A stretch of DNA of 6,433 nucleotides from Oscillospiraceae bacterium (GTDB lineage Bacteria > Bacillota_A > Clostridia > Oscillospirales > Ruminococcaceae): positions 1 through 6,433 of the forward strand of contig JAGAJA010000104.1 of NCBI GenBank assembly GCA_017829075.1, written 5' to 3'. This document shows positions 6,195-6,433 of the stretch, piece by piece. The notes beneath the pieces are model-generated. The model had not been told where the DNA came from, made no database searches, and saw only the letters and a program-made list of their open reading frames with translations. How positions within the stretch are numbered: the first letter of the stretch is position 1; every line of letters starts with the position of its first letter. Position numbers and translations under genes: made by a program.

Positions 6195-6314
6195 GGGTGT
6201 GGGGCAGCGCCCCACCACTCAGCGCGGCAGCGCATAAACGCGTCAGAAGCGCTAAAGGGGTTCGGGTCGGGGGACAAACGGAACGTTTGTCGTTGAAACA
6301 AGAGTTTTCCCCCG

Positions 6315-6343
6315 GTCTGTGGCTGCTGTAAGCAGCCACAGAC
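6315..6343. repeat. 13-bp perfect palindrome with 3-nt loop
   Basis: GTCTGTGGCTGCT, loop GTA, then AGCAGCCACAGAC. Neither side has a T-run typical of a terminator (AACTATTTC on the plus strand, CGGGGGAAAA on the minus). On the minus strand it begins 2 nt after the stop codon of the CTG-start mini-ORF at 6346-6393. Confidence 0.75.
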
Positions 6344-6345
6344 AA

Positions 6346-6393
6346 CTATTTCGCCGCGCGTTTTCGGATGGGGCTTGCAACTCTCCCTGTCAG
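6346..6393 (-). CDS. possible 15-residue leader peptide with CTG start
   Basis: GGAGGT (6400-6405) lies 6 nt before CTG, which opens a 15-codon frame, (M/L)TGRVASPIRKRAAK, ending in TAG. The peptide is strongly basic. The frame is closed by TAA just upstream, so no longer ATG-started version exists. CTG starts are very rare in bacteria, so translation is doubtful. The Shine-Dalgarno quality, spacing and the strong hairpin just downstream are the only support. It is not a recognised protein. Confidence 0.15.
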   Translation of the reverse strand: MTGRVASPIRKRAAK

Positions 6394-6424
6394 ATTTGCA
6401 CCTCCAAATTAAAACGTATCACAC

Positions 6425-6430
6425 ATTATA
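6425..6430 (-). promoter_or_regulatory. possible -10 box at the right edge
   Basis: TATAAT on the minus strand would start a transcript near 6418, entering the hairpin-rich region and ending at the terminator at 5991-6019. The -35 region falls outside the window, so the call rests on a 6-base match in an AT-rich context and is weak. Confidence 0.3.
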
Positions 6431-6433
6431 TAG

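Larger units (their letters stand above)
6024..6343. repeat. hairpin-rich intergenic region without a credible gene
   Basis: The stretch between the terminator at 5991-6019 and the window end is almost filled with inverted repeats, most with 3-nt loops. They lie at 6024-6072 (possible three-way junction), 6126-6143, 6146-6156, 6166-6194 (13 bp perfect), 6199-6215 (7 bp), 6221-6253 (5 bp outer stem), 6273-6291 (8 bp) and 6315-6343 (13 bp perfect). Open frames of 107 and 118 codons on the minus strand and 66 on the plus strand run through the palindromes, begin at poor start sites and show no domain signature. It may be a mosaic of palindromic intergenic repeats or a structured RNA. Confidence 0.6.

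Noticed and set aside
6024..6343. A CRISPR array, considered because of the repeated hairpins.
   Set aside because: The palindromes differ in sequence and spacing; there are no identical direct repeats with uniform spacers and no cas gene.
5978..6345. Two overlapping minus-strand frames of 107 and 118 codons.
   Set aside because: They run through the terminator and multiple palindromes, begin at TTG codons without a ribosome binding site, and have no domain features.

Overview
The window looks like chromosome from an endospore-lineage Firmicute (Clostridia; a gut Oscillospiraceae/Ruminococcaceae-like organism is my best guess). Supporting this are a textbook 86-residue SpoVS, a YmdB-type phosphodiesterase next to it as in Bacillus, strong AGGAGG-type ribosome binding sites and canonical TTGACA/TATAAT-type promoters. 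The genus-level guess is inference. All seven convincing genes lie on the minus strand, so transcription runs from right to left.

Right part (6433 to about 5990): no convincing protein gene, but very dense secondary structure. In transcription order on the minus strand there is a possible -10 box at the edge, a Shine-Dalgarno followed by a 15-codon CTG-start mini-ORF, a 13-bp perfect hairpin, several more hairpins mostly with 3-nt loops, a possible three-way junction, and a clean intrinsic terminator (5991-6019). It could be an intergenic palindromic repeat family or a structured non-coding RNA unit.

Middle (5961 to 3370): a near-consensus extended -10 promoter drives purA (adenylosuccinate synthetase), ymdB (metallophosphoesterase) and spoVS. 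purA and ymdB are 3 nt apart. Downstream of spoVS an imperfect stem-loop with a 7-T run ends exactly at the ribosome binding site of the next gene, so it may work as a partial terminator or attenuator rather than a clean operon end.

Left-middle (3367 to 315): a tightly packed set of a GNAT acetyltransferase, type I L-asparaginase (ansA), a YitT-family membrane protein and L-ribulose-5-phosphate 4-epimerase (araD). Spacings are 4 nt, 21 nt and an 8-nt overlap. I found no good promoter directly in front of it, so it is probably read from purA or from a promoter I cannot recognise. The functions (nitrogen, pentose, membrane) do not form an obvious pathway.

Left end (about 240 to 1): a second strong promoter (TTGACA-17-TATCAT) on the minus strand starts a new transcript with a 27-codon ORF and a hairpin, continuing beyond the window.
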